Part shown: in pieces, positions 10,245 through 22,400 of the stretch
Numbering within the stretch: the stretch's first letter is position 1
How the letters are laid out: each line of letters opens with the position of its first letter
DNA from: Phallusia mammillata
Lineage: Eukaryota > Chordata > Ascidiacea > Phlebobranchia > Ascidiidae
Assembly (NCBI GenBank): GCA_003260075.1
Contig: QLIY01000015.1
Location: 62,001 to 126,000, forward strand
Direction: 5' to 3'
Length of the DNA: 64,000 nucleotides
Program-made: the position numbers and the translations under genes
The notes under the pieces: model-generated
Seen by the model: the letters and a program-made list of their open reading frames with translations, nothing else
What the model was told of the DNA's origin: nothing
Databases searched by the model: none

Positions 10245-13200
10245 TCACAGACTGGGGTTTCCCCCAACGAGCTCAAACTCGCAGGAGGAGGACGAACCGG
10301 AATCGTCGCCTCCGGAATCGAACCGGTTCGCCACTGATTCAATGTTCCAGGGAAGATGGAATTGAGCGGATGGCAGGGGTGTGCAATGTGTGGAATGGAA
10401 GTGGTGCATATGCTGATTCGCCTAAAAAACACAGGAAAAAATAGTTGAAATACATAAATATCAGAAACAGCTTAGTATTTTACAGACAGTGTGCATTGTT
10501 TTGACCTAAAGGCAGTGGTGGGATTCATCCGGTTCGCACCGGTTCTATGGAACCGTCTCACGAAATTTTATGAAATCAGCGAACCGGTTAGCATTACTGG
10601 TTACTGTCAAAGGACTTTTTGTACCTGAACCGCCTGAAAAATATGACTTTTGTGATAGAACCGGCTGACAAACAATTTGAATCCCACCACTGCCTAAAAG
10701 CTCTCATCAGTGCAGCTGGTGACAAGAAATTTACCGACTGGTGTATAGTTACATTACAGGACTCCAGTTTGTGGTGAGTAATAGGCTAAAAAAACTTTGC
10801 CCCATGACACCTGTCAGGCAACTGCTTGGGAACTAAAGCTGAAGTATTATACAAAAACGTGTAGTTTGTATTAAATATTAACCCCTACAGTAGCGGGTTC
10901 CGGTGACAACCGTTGTTTAAGTCACCTAACATTAGTGCACAAAAAACTTGGCCAAACAGAAAGAGATATTATAATCGTCATTAAGTCGGGCTAGGTTCGG
11001 GTTTAAGTTTTAATGAAAAGGGCCTGACTTCACACTAGGCATTTGTACCGCAATTTCACCAACTTTTTGGCATCGCAAAATGGTTACCTAAAGAACTATA
11101 TTTCATTGCCTATTTTTCGTGCATATCTGTATGTTTAATCTCTTGTCACCGCCACAAATGTAGCCGTCAAATGTTTAAATTAGTGAGAAAATTTGTCGAA
11201 ACATGTAATGTTGATATCAGCTACTTACCAGGTACAGAACCAACTGCGTTTTTTGTTCTGAAGTCAATCCCTCCCCGATCAACATCGGAAAGGACGAAGA
11301 GTTTTCGCTGATGTAAGACCCGAGCAATACTTTGCACTCATCCACGTTTACGGCTTTTTCTTGAAGCACAGTTTCTGTTTTGCAAGTGTTATATGATGTA
11401 TTTTTACGATAGACTGGTGTTACGATTTTTAGTTGGTCTACAAAACACTGTTGAAAACATGGTATATGCATTGTCATATAGGTACCCACAATCCTGCAAC
11501 TGAACCAAATCACACAGACGTATTGTTTGTTAGTTTGATTGTTTCATTTTTATCCACGGTGGGCGGACAACGCCTGAATACGTTATGCTCACAGTGAGTC
11601 CGCGGTCGAGCCGCCTGTTTTATTGCAAGTCCATTGAATCATTTATTAATTGAGTTTTTCGAGTCAGGTGACTTTGATTTAGTATGACCCATCAAGTTCC
11701 TCTGGACTGGAGCAATGCCGCTCAAGTTTTTGGCTCAGGAAAACACAAACGGCCCAGACAGGATTAGCACCCACAACCTTGTGTGCACCAGGCGCTAACC
11801 ACTCTGCCATCTTGGTTTAGTATTATAACGAAAAAATTCATGTCAATTCTGCATCCAGACCATGGTACTAACTTAAACCTCAACAACCACACTTATACTT
11901 ATACGGACACTTATATATAAATCACAGTACGCCAGGCCCATTGAAGGCGTTTTAGCAAATCAGCCGATCACCATCAAGCAAAAATTTATTTCTACAACCT
12001 CTTGCATTAATCACCAACCTCTATCAAACTGATCATGTGCGAGCAGCCACTCCCATAGGGCTCTGGATTGTCCATCTTTGCCTGGTTCATCTTCAGAAGC
12101 ACGAGTCGAATCAAATAAACCTGGAAAGCGATGACGAAGAAATGATTCTAGCAGGAGATTGCCGAGGTTGCTTTGTACACGGCCTGGGCCATCTGTAAAA
12201 GATAATGCTTGATTTATATATAAGTAGAATTATTGTACGCCAGGCCCATTGAAGACGTCATACCGAATTAAGGTCTCCCAAGCATTCTCACATATGGCAA
12301 GGCACAGACTAGAAAAACCCAGCCCGCAGTGGTATTCAAACCCACGACAGGAGTCCTTCCTGGACTCGCGCTCTACTAACTGAGCTACACAGGCTCAGTG
12401 GTGAACCGCCGAAAGTCGAAATACAAGCACCGTTGCCTGCCTTGTGTGCTGCATATGCCTGGGGCTCGAATCCCACCGCAGGCTAGATTTTGCTAGTCTG
12501 TGCCTTGCTTTTGGACTGCACGTAATAAAGTTCCAATTGAGATAATTTTACAGATTATATTGGTATTTAGAAACAGGGACATTACTGGGTATGGAATATG
12601 TCAGTGGTTCCCAAACTTTTTTCTTTTAAGGCGCATTTTAGAAAAAACAAAAATTATTTGGTGCACTTCGAACTTTTGAATATTTTTTTAGCTGACAAAG
12701 GCACTAACTATGAGGTCATAAAGCCGCTATACAGGTCACTCTCATAGTTAAATAGCCTAGTTGAACATCTCAGAGACGTGGAGCATGTTGGCCTAGTGGT
12801 CTAAGCACCTGGTACTACTACTCTACTTGATTGATTTTAATTTCAATATTTTTTGCGGCACACCTAATGACATCTGGAGGCACACCAGTGTGCCGCGGCG
12901 CATAGTTTGGGAACCACTGGAATATGTCAAAGGATTAAAAAATTTGGAAATGTATTGTTCGAACACAAAAAGCATATTTCCAATACTCAGTACACAATTG
13001 TTATGTAAAATTTCTTTGCAAACAGCTGACTTACCTAAGTTCATCACTTCATCTTGCATGCGTCTCACAAACGAGACAGGACCCTTGTATTTCTTCAGAT
13101 TTTCGCTGTTGTGAAGGTTTAGGTGGTTTCGCACAGTATATGTTACAAATCCCTCTACCACAACAACAAGTAAAGCATTGATAAGTTTTAGTTAACCAAG

Positions 13201-16200
13201 CCAGCTTTATAATTCTAAAATTAGTTTTAATTCAAATTTTTAGGAACCTAAGCTATGTTTGCTTTTTGAAAATAACAACTTTTACTGAAAAAAAATAACA
13301 CATTTATAGAGATTTTTACTTTCCATAAACACATATAAGGTTTGCACATTGCCTGCTAACTATTAAATACTTTTATCAAGAACATACAAATCTATAATTT
13401 TCGAGTGTTTGAAATGAACACAGTAACAAACTGAAAACAGCATAATATGTACAATGCAATTTTTTTAACTAAATATAATTGAATGGAATAAGGCCAAACT
13501 AAAATTGACTTTTGGGGGTTTTACTTATTGATTGGAGTGTTATTACCCTGGTTATAACAATACCATTGCCAGAAGAGCATTATTTAGCTTATAAAACAGA
13601 TTTTGTTATTAATTCAATATTCTCTTATGGCAAGGCATTTTGTACATGGATGTATTTGTAAGCTGACTATTTCTCACCTAAACTGTCAGGCATCAATTTT
13701 TTGGCGAACGGCAACACATCGTAAAATGTCGAGTCCAACAATATTCCACTAATGTCTGGGTACGTGTTTGCGGCATTAATCAACGAGAAACAACCTGAGC
13801 GACAAATAATAATTGCTAATGCTCATGGCCCTGCACGAACAATGTTATTAAGTGTACATGAAATTACTAATTAGGAGAAGAAAGTGTTTAGCAAGGTACA
13901 CAAAAAAGCTATTTAACAACACAGCTAACTTGTATGTTCAACAATTTCAAATTATGCAACAAAAAATAAATATATTCCAGAAATTCATTTTGTGATAAAG
14001 GGTTAAATTGGTATTGAAACCTATTATTTAGATTAATTATTACATTAAAATAAATCAATTTTCAAATTAACTCTTGTAAAGCACAGGCATATTGCTGAAC
14101 CATAAGTTAGGACAAAAACAGTGTAAATTTGTCACAAATGTAGGAGAGAGTTAATAAATAGTTATAGGAGACAATACTTACCTATGGACCAGCCAAATAA
14201 CATAATGTCTTCTGGTTTAAAGCCAAGTTTGTGAATTGCATATTGCATTACAACGTCAATAGCGTTGTGATCTGCATCAGGAAATGGTTGACCCTAAATT
14301 ATATTTCAATTAAGTTTAATAGCGTCAACGCCTAATTGAAATTAATATCTTCACTGAAAAATTTACAAAAAAGTTTACGTAAATCTTTGCAAACCTAAAA
14401 TACACAGATTCAAATGATTAGTTTCAGACCTAAATTTCACACAAAACACAAAAAATAGCAGTACTGCAACAAACTCTCTTCAAAAGTTTTAAACCAAAAC
14501 CAAATGTAAAAAACCATCCTAATTGATGTTTTAAAAACGATTTAACATTGGTAAACGAAACCAAACCAGTTCAAAAAATTTCAAAATGCCTATATTGGGT
14601 ATAATCTATAAAAATCATATTTCACAAACAAACAGCGATTCGATTTTTTTTTGTAATTTTGAAAAACTTTTTATTTTAATATGTATTAATTAAATACAAT
14701 TAAAATGTATCTGTTTCTGACATTTTTTGTCAAAAATATACTTGACTAAAATGTTTTGGCTTGTCAAACTTTTGCGCAATGCTGAGAAAAACCAAAAAGT
14801 TCACATGTGCAGTAAACCTTGGTTAAACCAAATTCAGTTAATCCGGATCTTCGCCTCATCAGGACAAATTTTTTGGTAAAAACAGGTCCCGATTATAATA
14901 AAGTAATACAGTACTGTACAACCATAGGTAACAAACCGTGCTTCCTCCAAATCCAGGGTGGTTCCATCCTAATACAGAGTAACCACATTGTATCGGAGTA
15001 CACATGCAGCCCACTTCATAGAAACCAGCGTTACCCTCACAACAGATCACCAGTGTGTTGCCATGACGACTGGGTTGCAGTGGACCATTGTCTGGTTCGA
15101 TGCGTTTTGGATGACCTCTGTATATATTTGTGTACAACACAGTATTACTACATGACATTGAAACAGAATTAAAGATGTATCAACCAAAAATAAAGTAAAA
15201 AATAACACAGAAATTTTAAACTTAATGAATAATTCAATTATAAAGCTATCCGGCCACTGATAACTTTTGTGTAATGTTTAAGGTCAATATTATTTGTCCC
15301 ACCTTTCTCTGCGATCAAGGAACATTGTGTCAATCTCATTTCCATCCCGTGCTAGTAACTTTGCCCTCCAACCCTCTTGCTATATTCATAAATGAAAGCA
15401 CACAAGGTGGTGAAAATAAAACGCAGTTATTTGTACATAGATAACATAACCTCAAAGGTATTCTAGGCAACATCAAAAAAGTCCTCAAAAGTTATGTCCA
15501 ACTTTCAGAACATTTGAAAATACTGAACAAACGTTTAATGCACCAAGTTGCTCTTGGCTAAATGGTGTAAAGTTTTATAAATACTCATTTTACAGTGAAA
15601 AGGCATATCTTTTTGTTAACTTTTTATATTTACCAGACAAGAAAGGGCAGAATATGTTATGTAAGTTTATACAGGGCCTATTTTTATATCGCTTTGCTCG
15701 TATGGGGAATGTGAATGTGAAAAGTAACATTTTCTGCCATAAGAACTTTAAAAACATACCTCTTCCACAAGCTTGTTTCGGTTCTGTTTAAGAGCAGCAT
15801 CTAAACAAACACTAAATAAACATCCAGCAACTAAAACAGCTCAATTAACAATCTGAGACTTACCAATCATCAATCTTAAAGGCGTGGTACAACCAGGGTA
15901 CATCATTCTTATTCCAAACGTATGTGCTACAATATATGCTGCTAGTTCTTTGGGTATATCAATCACACTGGTTTTTAGCAAGCTAGAGTTCTTGTTGGAA
16001 ACCCTTTGCCAAAATGAGGACTTTGAATGCTGCTTTTTATCTTCTACTTCATCCCATCTGAAATCCACAGGCCAGTGATGGAAATCAAAATCGTAAGCTC
16101 GGAGGGCTTTCTGTAACACAGGTAAGTTTACAAAATTAGTCAAATATTTTATGTCAAAATTAGCACAAAAAAATGCATTTGAAAGAGAATAAAACTCGAT

Positions 16201-16322
16201 TTAAGTTCATAAAAATCTTAAGTAATTTATCCGTAAGATTTTGAGATATGTATTTTGCCCCAAACAGATTTTTTCAGCACATATATATCTTATTATCTTA
16301 GCTTATATATATATATATATAT

Positions 16323-16388
<66 letters not shown>

Positions 16389-17996
16389 AGGTTCATTATA
16401 ACCACAACGTCTTTAACCACCAAGCATTGAGCTCGGCAATTCTAAAAAAATTAAGTTTAAAGTAAGAGTTTTAAGAAAAAACTATAGATAAAGAATTCAA
16501 ATAAATAGACAATTGAGTCAGCTAAATTAAATCCTCTTTCAGACTCACCTTGTATTCAACTTCTCTATTCTTCTTAGCAGTTTCAAGAACATCAAGAAAG
16601 TTTAAATATTCCTGATTGTTTAGTCTTCCAAATGCTAAACAATACATTATAGAGTTGAGAAAAATAAAGACCTAGTAAGATATGACACAAGTTCATTTCT
16701 TACCTCTGAGAATAAGCACAAACAAAAGGGTGAAGGCAGCATAACCTGCAAACTTGGTTGCCTCAAAAGCTGTCTCAATGTTGAAGTAACCTGGTAGCAG
16801 AAGATATATGTTTTTGGATTCTTATTACACAATATCACTCAAAAGGCTTTATGTACCCCCAGTGGGCTACTCTAAATTTGCAAGTCAACCATGTCAAATT
16901 TATTGTCTATATTATTACAAGTCAAAAAAATCTTTAACAACCTTTATATGAAAGTTACTACCACATTTAGCGAACAAATTAATTTTTTCTAACATATAAA
17001 TCTGGTTATTCACAAAGTCTGTTTAATTGTGATAGGGATCTTAAGTGCCAAGATTTGGTCATCCAATAACCTGGATTTGTCTGCATTAAGACTAATATAT
17101 GCTAACTTTTCTTGCTGCCTTGTTTGATTTGAAAATGTTAAAATAATAAGCTGTTAATCAGGTTGTTACTTTCACAACAAATGCAGATGCCGCAGTCTTG
17201 CAGTTTAAAGCAAAAAGAACATGTAAGGTTGTGGATTGGTAAACAGAACCCACAAAATATGTTAGTTGCACACAAGCCCTTTTTACCACAAAATCCTGAA
17301 CGATTTTCATACCGACAACAACCCAAGAATCTGCAACATTTTTTTGGTTTGCCAAGGTTTTTTTCTCAAGAAACTTTATGCAAAGAATAGCTTTAAACTG
17401 ACCTCTTCTGTAGAATAAGATTGTCCATACTGGTGACGTAAAACATGCCACTTGTTTTGAAACTGAAGCAATATTTAAACCAAATTGACTCTTGTCCATT
17501 AAACCATTTTGTGGAAAGTCATAACCCTGGAAAAATGAACAATAATTGACAAAATTCAGAAAGAAAAATCCACCATAAGCTATCTTTTTGCTCTAACATA
17601 AACCATATTAAATATAACAACACTATTATAATTGAAAAGACCTATTTGTTTAAAATTTTTAACTGTTTTTCACGGATGTCCAATTTTATCCCAAACTACA
17701 ATGCTAAAAACATTGTTTACTAATAAATAAAGTGTAAAATTGTTGTGAACAGTTAAATTAGGTTAACAAAATCAAGATCTTAATATTGTTATTTGTTCAA
17801 TTTCAAAATAATAAAATATTTATAAGTAAAATTACTCATTGGTCATTGTTGAAATTCGAAACACTGTTGCCTAAACAATTTAACATACAAATCAACTTCG
17901 TACCCTTGGATTTCCATTACGGCTTCTGTGGATTCGGTAGACAGTTGGCCCGAATATTAGATTGTAAAATCGTGCAAAATACGACTGTGTGGACAT
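10245..17996 (-). CDS. ABHD16A: ABHD16A-like phosphatidylserine lipase
   Basis: ABHD16A (BAT5) is a membrane-bound alpha/beta hydrolase that makes lysophosphatidylserine from phosphatidylserine. Fourteen coding exons: 17904-17996, 17403-17526, 16704-16790, 16549-16634, 15864-16110, 15760-15800, 15303-15379, 14937-15117, 14182-14293, 13678-13794, 13035-13154, 12015-12192, 11229-11493, 10245-10421. All phases fit and give 634 residues plus stop (human about 558). Recognisable parts are the N-terminal FGPTVYRIHRSR, hydrophobic segments in exons 2-3, DFDFHHWPVDFRWDE, LLARDGNEIDTMF, the oxyanion-region block LVICCEGNAGFYEVGC, GYSVLGWNHPGFGGST, the nucleophile elbow GWSIGCF (Gly in human replaced by Cys after the G), VRNHLNLHNSENLKKY and the C-terminal STHCTPLPSAQFHLPWN. 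The protein then runs about 30 residues past the human end in an acidic, Ser-rich tail (SGGDDSGSSSCEFELVGG). The exon 12 donor must be GTGATT (12014), not the nearby GTTGGT, to keep frame. Confidence 0.95.
10513..10692 (+). mobile_element. hAT-like foldback element, family A, copy 2, nested in another repeat
   Basis: A 180-bp element, CAGTGGTGGGATTC...GAATCCCACCACTG, flanked by CCTAAAGG (10505-10512) and CCTAAAAG (10693-10700). The flanks rejoin into a foldback repeat of the type seen whole at 48681-48793, so this copy inserted into that repeat and duplicated 8 bp. It lies just upstream, on the transcribed strand, of the last ABHD16A-like coding exon, inside the intron. Confidence 0.85.
11555..11820 (-). 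mobile_element. tRNA-derived SINE, family S2
   Basis: Read on the minus strand it begins with a tRNA-like head (AGATGGCAGAGTGGTTAGCG as A-box region, GTGGGTGCTAATCC as B-box region), then a body shared with 22768-22960 (minus) and 43008-43100 (plus): GAGCAATGCC, GGGCGGACAA, CCTGAAT/ATTACG. It lies in the intron between ABHD16A-like exons 12 and 13. Confidence 0.6.
11918..11982 (-). mobile_element. SINE S1 3' fragment
   Basis: ATATAAATCACAGTACGCCA, GGCCCATTGAAGGCG and AATCAGCCGATCACC match the 3' part of SINE family S1 in reverse. The tRNA-like head is absent. It sits immediately beside ABHD16A-like exon 12. Confidence 0.6.
12236..12490 (-). mobile_element. tRNA-derived SINE, family S1, with a second head in the opposite orientation
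   Basis: On the minus strand the head reads GCCTGTGTAGCTCAGTTAGT (A box) and CGTGGGTTTGAATACC (B box), then TTTTTCTAGTC, the CAAGCATTC block and GGCCTGGCGTAC. At about 12462-12490 a plus-strand B-box block GGGGCTCGAATCCCACCGCA with TAGATTTTGCTAGTC follows, a second fragment in inverse orientation. No intact cloverleaf is formed, so this is not a functional tRNA gene. Confidence 0.75.
12602..12919 (+). mobile_element. hAT-like element, family B, with exact target duplication
   Basis: Ends CAGTGGTTCCCAAACTTTTT and its inverse GTTTGGGAACCACTG, flanked on both sides by GAATATGT (12594-12601 and 12920-12927), an exact 8-bp duplication. There is no transposase frame. A tRNA A-box-like piece (TGGCCTAGTGGTCTAAGC, about 12792-12809) lies inside, suggesting a later insertion or a captured SINE start. 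It is in the intron between ABHD16A-like exons 11 and 12. Confidence 0.9.
16324..16388. other. 65-base C run after a TA repeat
   Basis: Preceded by alternating TA (about 16303-16322) and followed by ordinary intron sequence of the ABHD16A-like gene. No clear duplication of flanking sequence is seen. Read as a gap filled with a single base, not as a real homopolymer. The proline-only frame across it is meaningless. Confidence 0.7.
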
Positions 17997-19494
17997 TGCA
18001 AACGATATTACAATCGTAAAATTATGCAAGAAACAATTTTTTTTCCTGTTCTGATGCAGACATGCAATCACTAGAGCGTGACAGCAACACAATATTTATT
18101 CAAGCGTGTCTGAAAAAACTTAGAAGTAATAAAATACGCCAAAGGTAAATTGAAAACTGGTATTTGCAACCTATTAGTGCAAAATATAAACTTTTAGTTT
18201 TCTAACTGCAACTGCGAGTAGTATAGAGAAAGCTACCATATGTTTTGGTCGCAAACTTTGGGCAATAAACTTTTTAGGGGATAATTTACTCCGTTTCAAA
18301 AACATATAAACCACACTTAATTTGGCAGATGAACTAAACCCAGTTCTAATCAGGGGTATTAAACTGAAAGTTTAAATGAGTATGCTGCAATAATTTTTAA
18401 TTAAAAAAACTAGCGGGTTCGTGTTTCCAATAAAACCAGGACATTCAGCTCAAAACAAAAAAAGTCTTGAAATATAAAAATGTACTGTTTGTAAGACCTC
18501 CTACATATAAAAACACAACGTTTTAAATTCATGGCTGTATTTGACGGCAAAAAATCCAGCGAAACATTTACACTTAACCGTCAGAAAACAAACATCTGCC
18601 TAAAAAGAATTTACTATTTCGGGAATCCAGTGAACAAGTAGGTTGGAAATAAAAGAAATATTAACAGAATTATGTCATGTTTTATGTCCTTAAATTCCTT
18701 TTTTATTCGAAGAAATATAAGCTAAGAATGCGAAAATACGATTGTAGGCTACATTGACAACAAAACTTATTTAAACATCGTCCAAGCTTCACATTTAAGG
18801 CAGTGTACGAAAAACAAGCATTTTGAATCATGAATATCGGACTTCTCTAACTGCTAGGGGGACAAATTTAAACCTAAAATACGTTTGAGGATATTTTGTC
18901 TTGGTTTCTAAAGTCACAATTCACAGCAGTTTTCAGAAACGATTAAAAAGTCAAACAATAAAATCGGTTGCAACAAAATGTGTTTGTAGAAAGTTAAACG
19001 TACGCAAATGTACACGTTCAAAGTGGGTTTTCTAACCAGCTTTATGCATTCAACTGTACCACTTCATTAAACCTCACTTCTATTAAGCCTGTTTTAAGTG
19101 GGCATATTTTTGTTTTAAATTCAGTTTTTTAGGGTAGTTCAGTTTTTTTGTTTTGATTGTATTTCATTTTTTTTCTTTGTGGTTACTTCAAGTTTTTTAT
19201 ATTTTATTTATTCAATTTTTATTTTTATTTTTGAGGAATTTTTCTCATATTTTACAGAAATTACAATTTTTATTTATTTTTAAGGAAATTTAAACTGGCT
19301 ATAAATGAGTGCATAAAACTCGTTAATTATTCCGCTAAAATCCTGCGTTAAGTTTTGCAAGAAAACATTTTCTGGCATTACGACTTAACAGAGGGCGGAT
19401 GTGTAAAGAACATCATGGCTCGAATACTTTTATGAGGTTTGACGAATTTCTCAAATCCATCCATAAAATTCTTGATGTCGTCATTATTACGTCA
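17997..19494. other. intergenic region between ABHD16A-like and PRPF38B-like genes
   Basis: No coding potential that I recognise. The right end must contain the PRPF38B-like 3' UTR. T-rich stretches at 19130-19290 with several TTTATT motifs (AATAAA on the minus strand) could carry its poly(A) signal. The left end is the presumed ABHD16A-like promoter and leader. Confidence 0.5.
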
Positions 19495-22400
19495 TTATCT
19501 TCTGTGACGACGATCTCTGCTGCGTGATCTGTAAAAGTGCAGTTAAAATGTAAAGTTAAAATATTATACCTGCAACTTTTTAGTGTCGCATAACCCTAGT
19601 AGTTTGGCCTTATTGTGGAACCTCAATAAAATATTAATTTTAGTTATTATTTACATTAGCAGATTTATACTAATCTTACCATTTTCAAACTGGTTTCAGC
19701 AGACAGAAGCTCATTTTTAACTTAAGAACATTATTTTGCACTCCTATGTTTGGTATTTTTAGCTATACTTTGCAGCCTTAAACTATAGGTAGAACTACTA
19801 ACACAAGAACACACAACAGACAAAGTTTGCTAAATGCCGATAGATGGCGTAAAGAGCGCAGTTGTTAACAAACAGTGAGAATGGGATAGGGTAAGGAACT
19901 AAGTTTTTTGTTGTTATTGTAATCTCACCCCAACCCTAATACCCCTAGCCGTCAGCAATTTCATACTATTTGTACTTACTTAAAAATACTCTGCGCCATC
20001 CAAATTTGTCTGATGTGAGTTTTTACATTAGTAGAATTTCATAAACTATTTAGTCCTAATAAAACATAAAAAAATATTTTTAATCACCTGCTACGGCGTC
20101 TTCGTTCTCGTGATCTGCTTCGTCGCTTCCTGCTATCACGATCATATGACGACCGTTTGCGTGTATCACGATCCCGTGAGCGACTTCGCTTTCGTGATGA
20201 GCGATCATGTGAACGACTCCTTTCCGTTCTCCGGCGCTCGTGAGTGTGTGAACGTCTCTCGTCACGTGACCTACTGTCACGTCGTCGCTCCGGTTCAAGT
20301 GATCTGTGCTTACTACTGGCGTTGTGTGATCTGCATGTATGTAAAATAGTTTTATATAATTATTTTCGAAAAAATAGTTGTTTTCAACCTTTTTTGACAA
20401 ATTCCTCCGTTAACACCTAAAAACTATTTCATTCCTCGCTAGTACAGTACTTAATAGATGCTAAACCATACAAAGATCATTTAAAATCGGGTCTTTTCTC
20501 AACTTCCCCCCCCCCCCTTTTTTGACAAATTCCTCCGTTAACACCTAAAAACAATTTCATTCCTCGCAAGTACAGTACTTAATAGATGCTAAATCATACA
20601 AAGATCATTTAAAATTGGGTCTTTTCTCAACTTCACCGGTTGTATTCACAGAGCTTAAGTGTCTATTTACAAACCACATGTAAAAATTAAAGTAAATTCT
20701 TCCCCTTAAGTTTTACATTTTTTCCTCTGGTAGGCCCAGTTGGAGCCCAAATCAAAAAATTAGTCTTATTTGTTTACTGTTAGTACCCCCCCCCCGATTT
20801 TTGTGTGTTACATTTGTCATAATAGATCCCAAAAGTTAATCAAAGTATCATCGGAATAAAAAAATAGCTGCCTTTGACAATCACGTTTTACAAAAGCTAA
20901 AGTTGTATGTTATTTATGGCAAATAACAAAACAAATATACTTTGTCAAAGCTAAAAAGAACATTATTTATTTACCTTTCTCTACTGTTGTGTCTTGATGC
21001 ATCTCTGCGATCCCTGTCAATGCTGTAAAAACAAAAACATTTTGCAAATATAAACTTTCAAATTTGCATACCACATAAAGTGCAGTTCAGGTGCTTTATT
21101 AAGCTGAGACCATGGCATGTAGTGTCACTGAATGGTTGTACAAAGTAATTTAAATTTGTTGACAATGTTCATGTTTTTCGTATCATCACCAGTAGGGATG
21201 GGCTGGGCCGAGCCGAGCCAGAACGCAAGTACTGTTTTAATGCTTGGTTCTCGGCCGAGCAGTTGCCCCCCCCCCCGCCTCCCCATAAGTGGGCGCCAGT
21301 GCCTGTAGTGTCACTGAATGGTTGTTGGTTGTACAAAGTAAGGTTACATTTGTTGACAATGTTCATGTTTTTGGTATCATCACCAGTAGGGCCGGGCCGA
21401 GCCAGGATGCGAGTACTGTTTTAATGCTCGGTTCTCGACCAAGCAGTTGTACAAACTGACCTGAGCGTTAAATCTGCATATTCATGTCCTGGTGACATAC
21501 GTAACTAGTGTTCTAAAGAGTGTCTATGAACAAAAACAAATGATTTATTAAATGTACTAGATGGGGGGAAAACGCGAGCATAGAGATGCTCGGTGCTCGA
21601 CCAAACAGAACATTTGCAGTTTTGGCACATCCCTAACCACAAGATTGGTGGAAAATACAGTTCTATTGTTATGGCAAAGTGAAGTATGGAGTCTGAAGAA
21701 ATAAGATCTGGATTTTATGCAAATATCTGCTTTTTGTTAATGAAACACAATACATGATCATTCAAACAAAACATCTATTATCGACAAGATTTCATACTTC
21801 AAAAATCAATATCATGCACTAAGGTTCAATCACAGTACACCAGGCTGATTGAAGGATGGGAATGCTTGGTGACTGGCTGATTNGTTCAATCACAGTACAC
21901 CAGGCTGATTGAAGGTATCATACCAGATCAGCCGGTCACCAAGCATTCCTATACATGGTAAGGCTAGATTTTCCTAGTCTGCTGTGGGATTCGAACCCAC
22001 AAGAGGAGTCTTTCCGGGACCTAAGCTCTTCCAACTGAGCTATGCAGGCTCAGCGTTAAACCCATTATATGGGAATGCTTGGTGACTGGCTGATTTGGTA
22101 TGATACCTTCAATCAGCCTGGTGTACTGTGATTGAACCTTAGTGCCAGATACTGATATTGACATGTATAAGACATTCAATGGGCCTGGCATACTGCAATT
22201 TATATTAGAGTGTGCCGTGATCTCTGGTCTGCATAGGCACATTAGGGCTGTTCCTAGTTATGAATTTATGTTCATTCTTATGAAATATAGTTATTTCTAA
22301 AGTTATTTTCAAATTATTTTTTTAAATTTGTGCTATACCTTCCATGTTGATCATCGTTGTAATCATCAACCGCTTCTCCCATTCTACGTCCGGTCATTCC

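Noticed and set aside
14819-15172. 117-codon plus-strand frame
   Set aside because: It lies antisense to the conserved ABHD16A-like exon 8 and has no family similarity; a shadow frame.
16241-16465. Open frame with a long proline stretch
   Set aside because: Produced by the 65-base C run; no flanking similarity or splice context. The same applies to proline or glycine frames at 29866-30403, 42091-42331, 43182-43494, 47089-47358 and 61991-62368.
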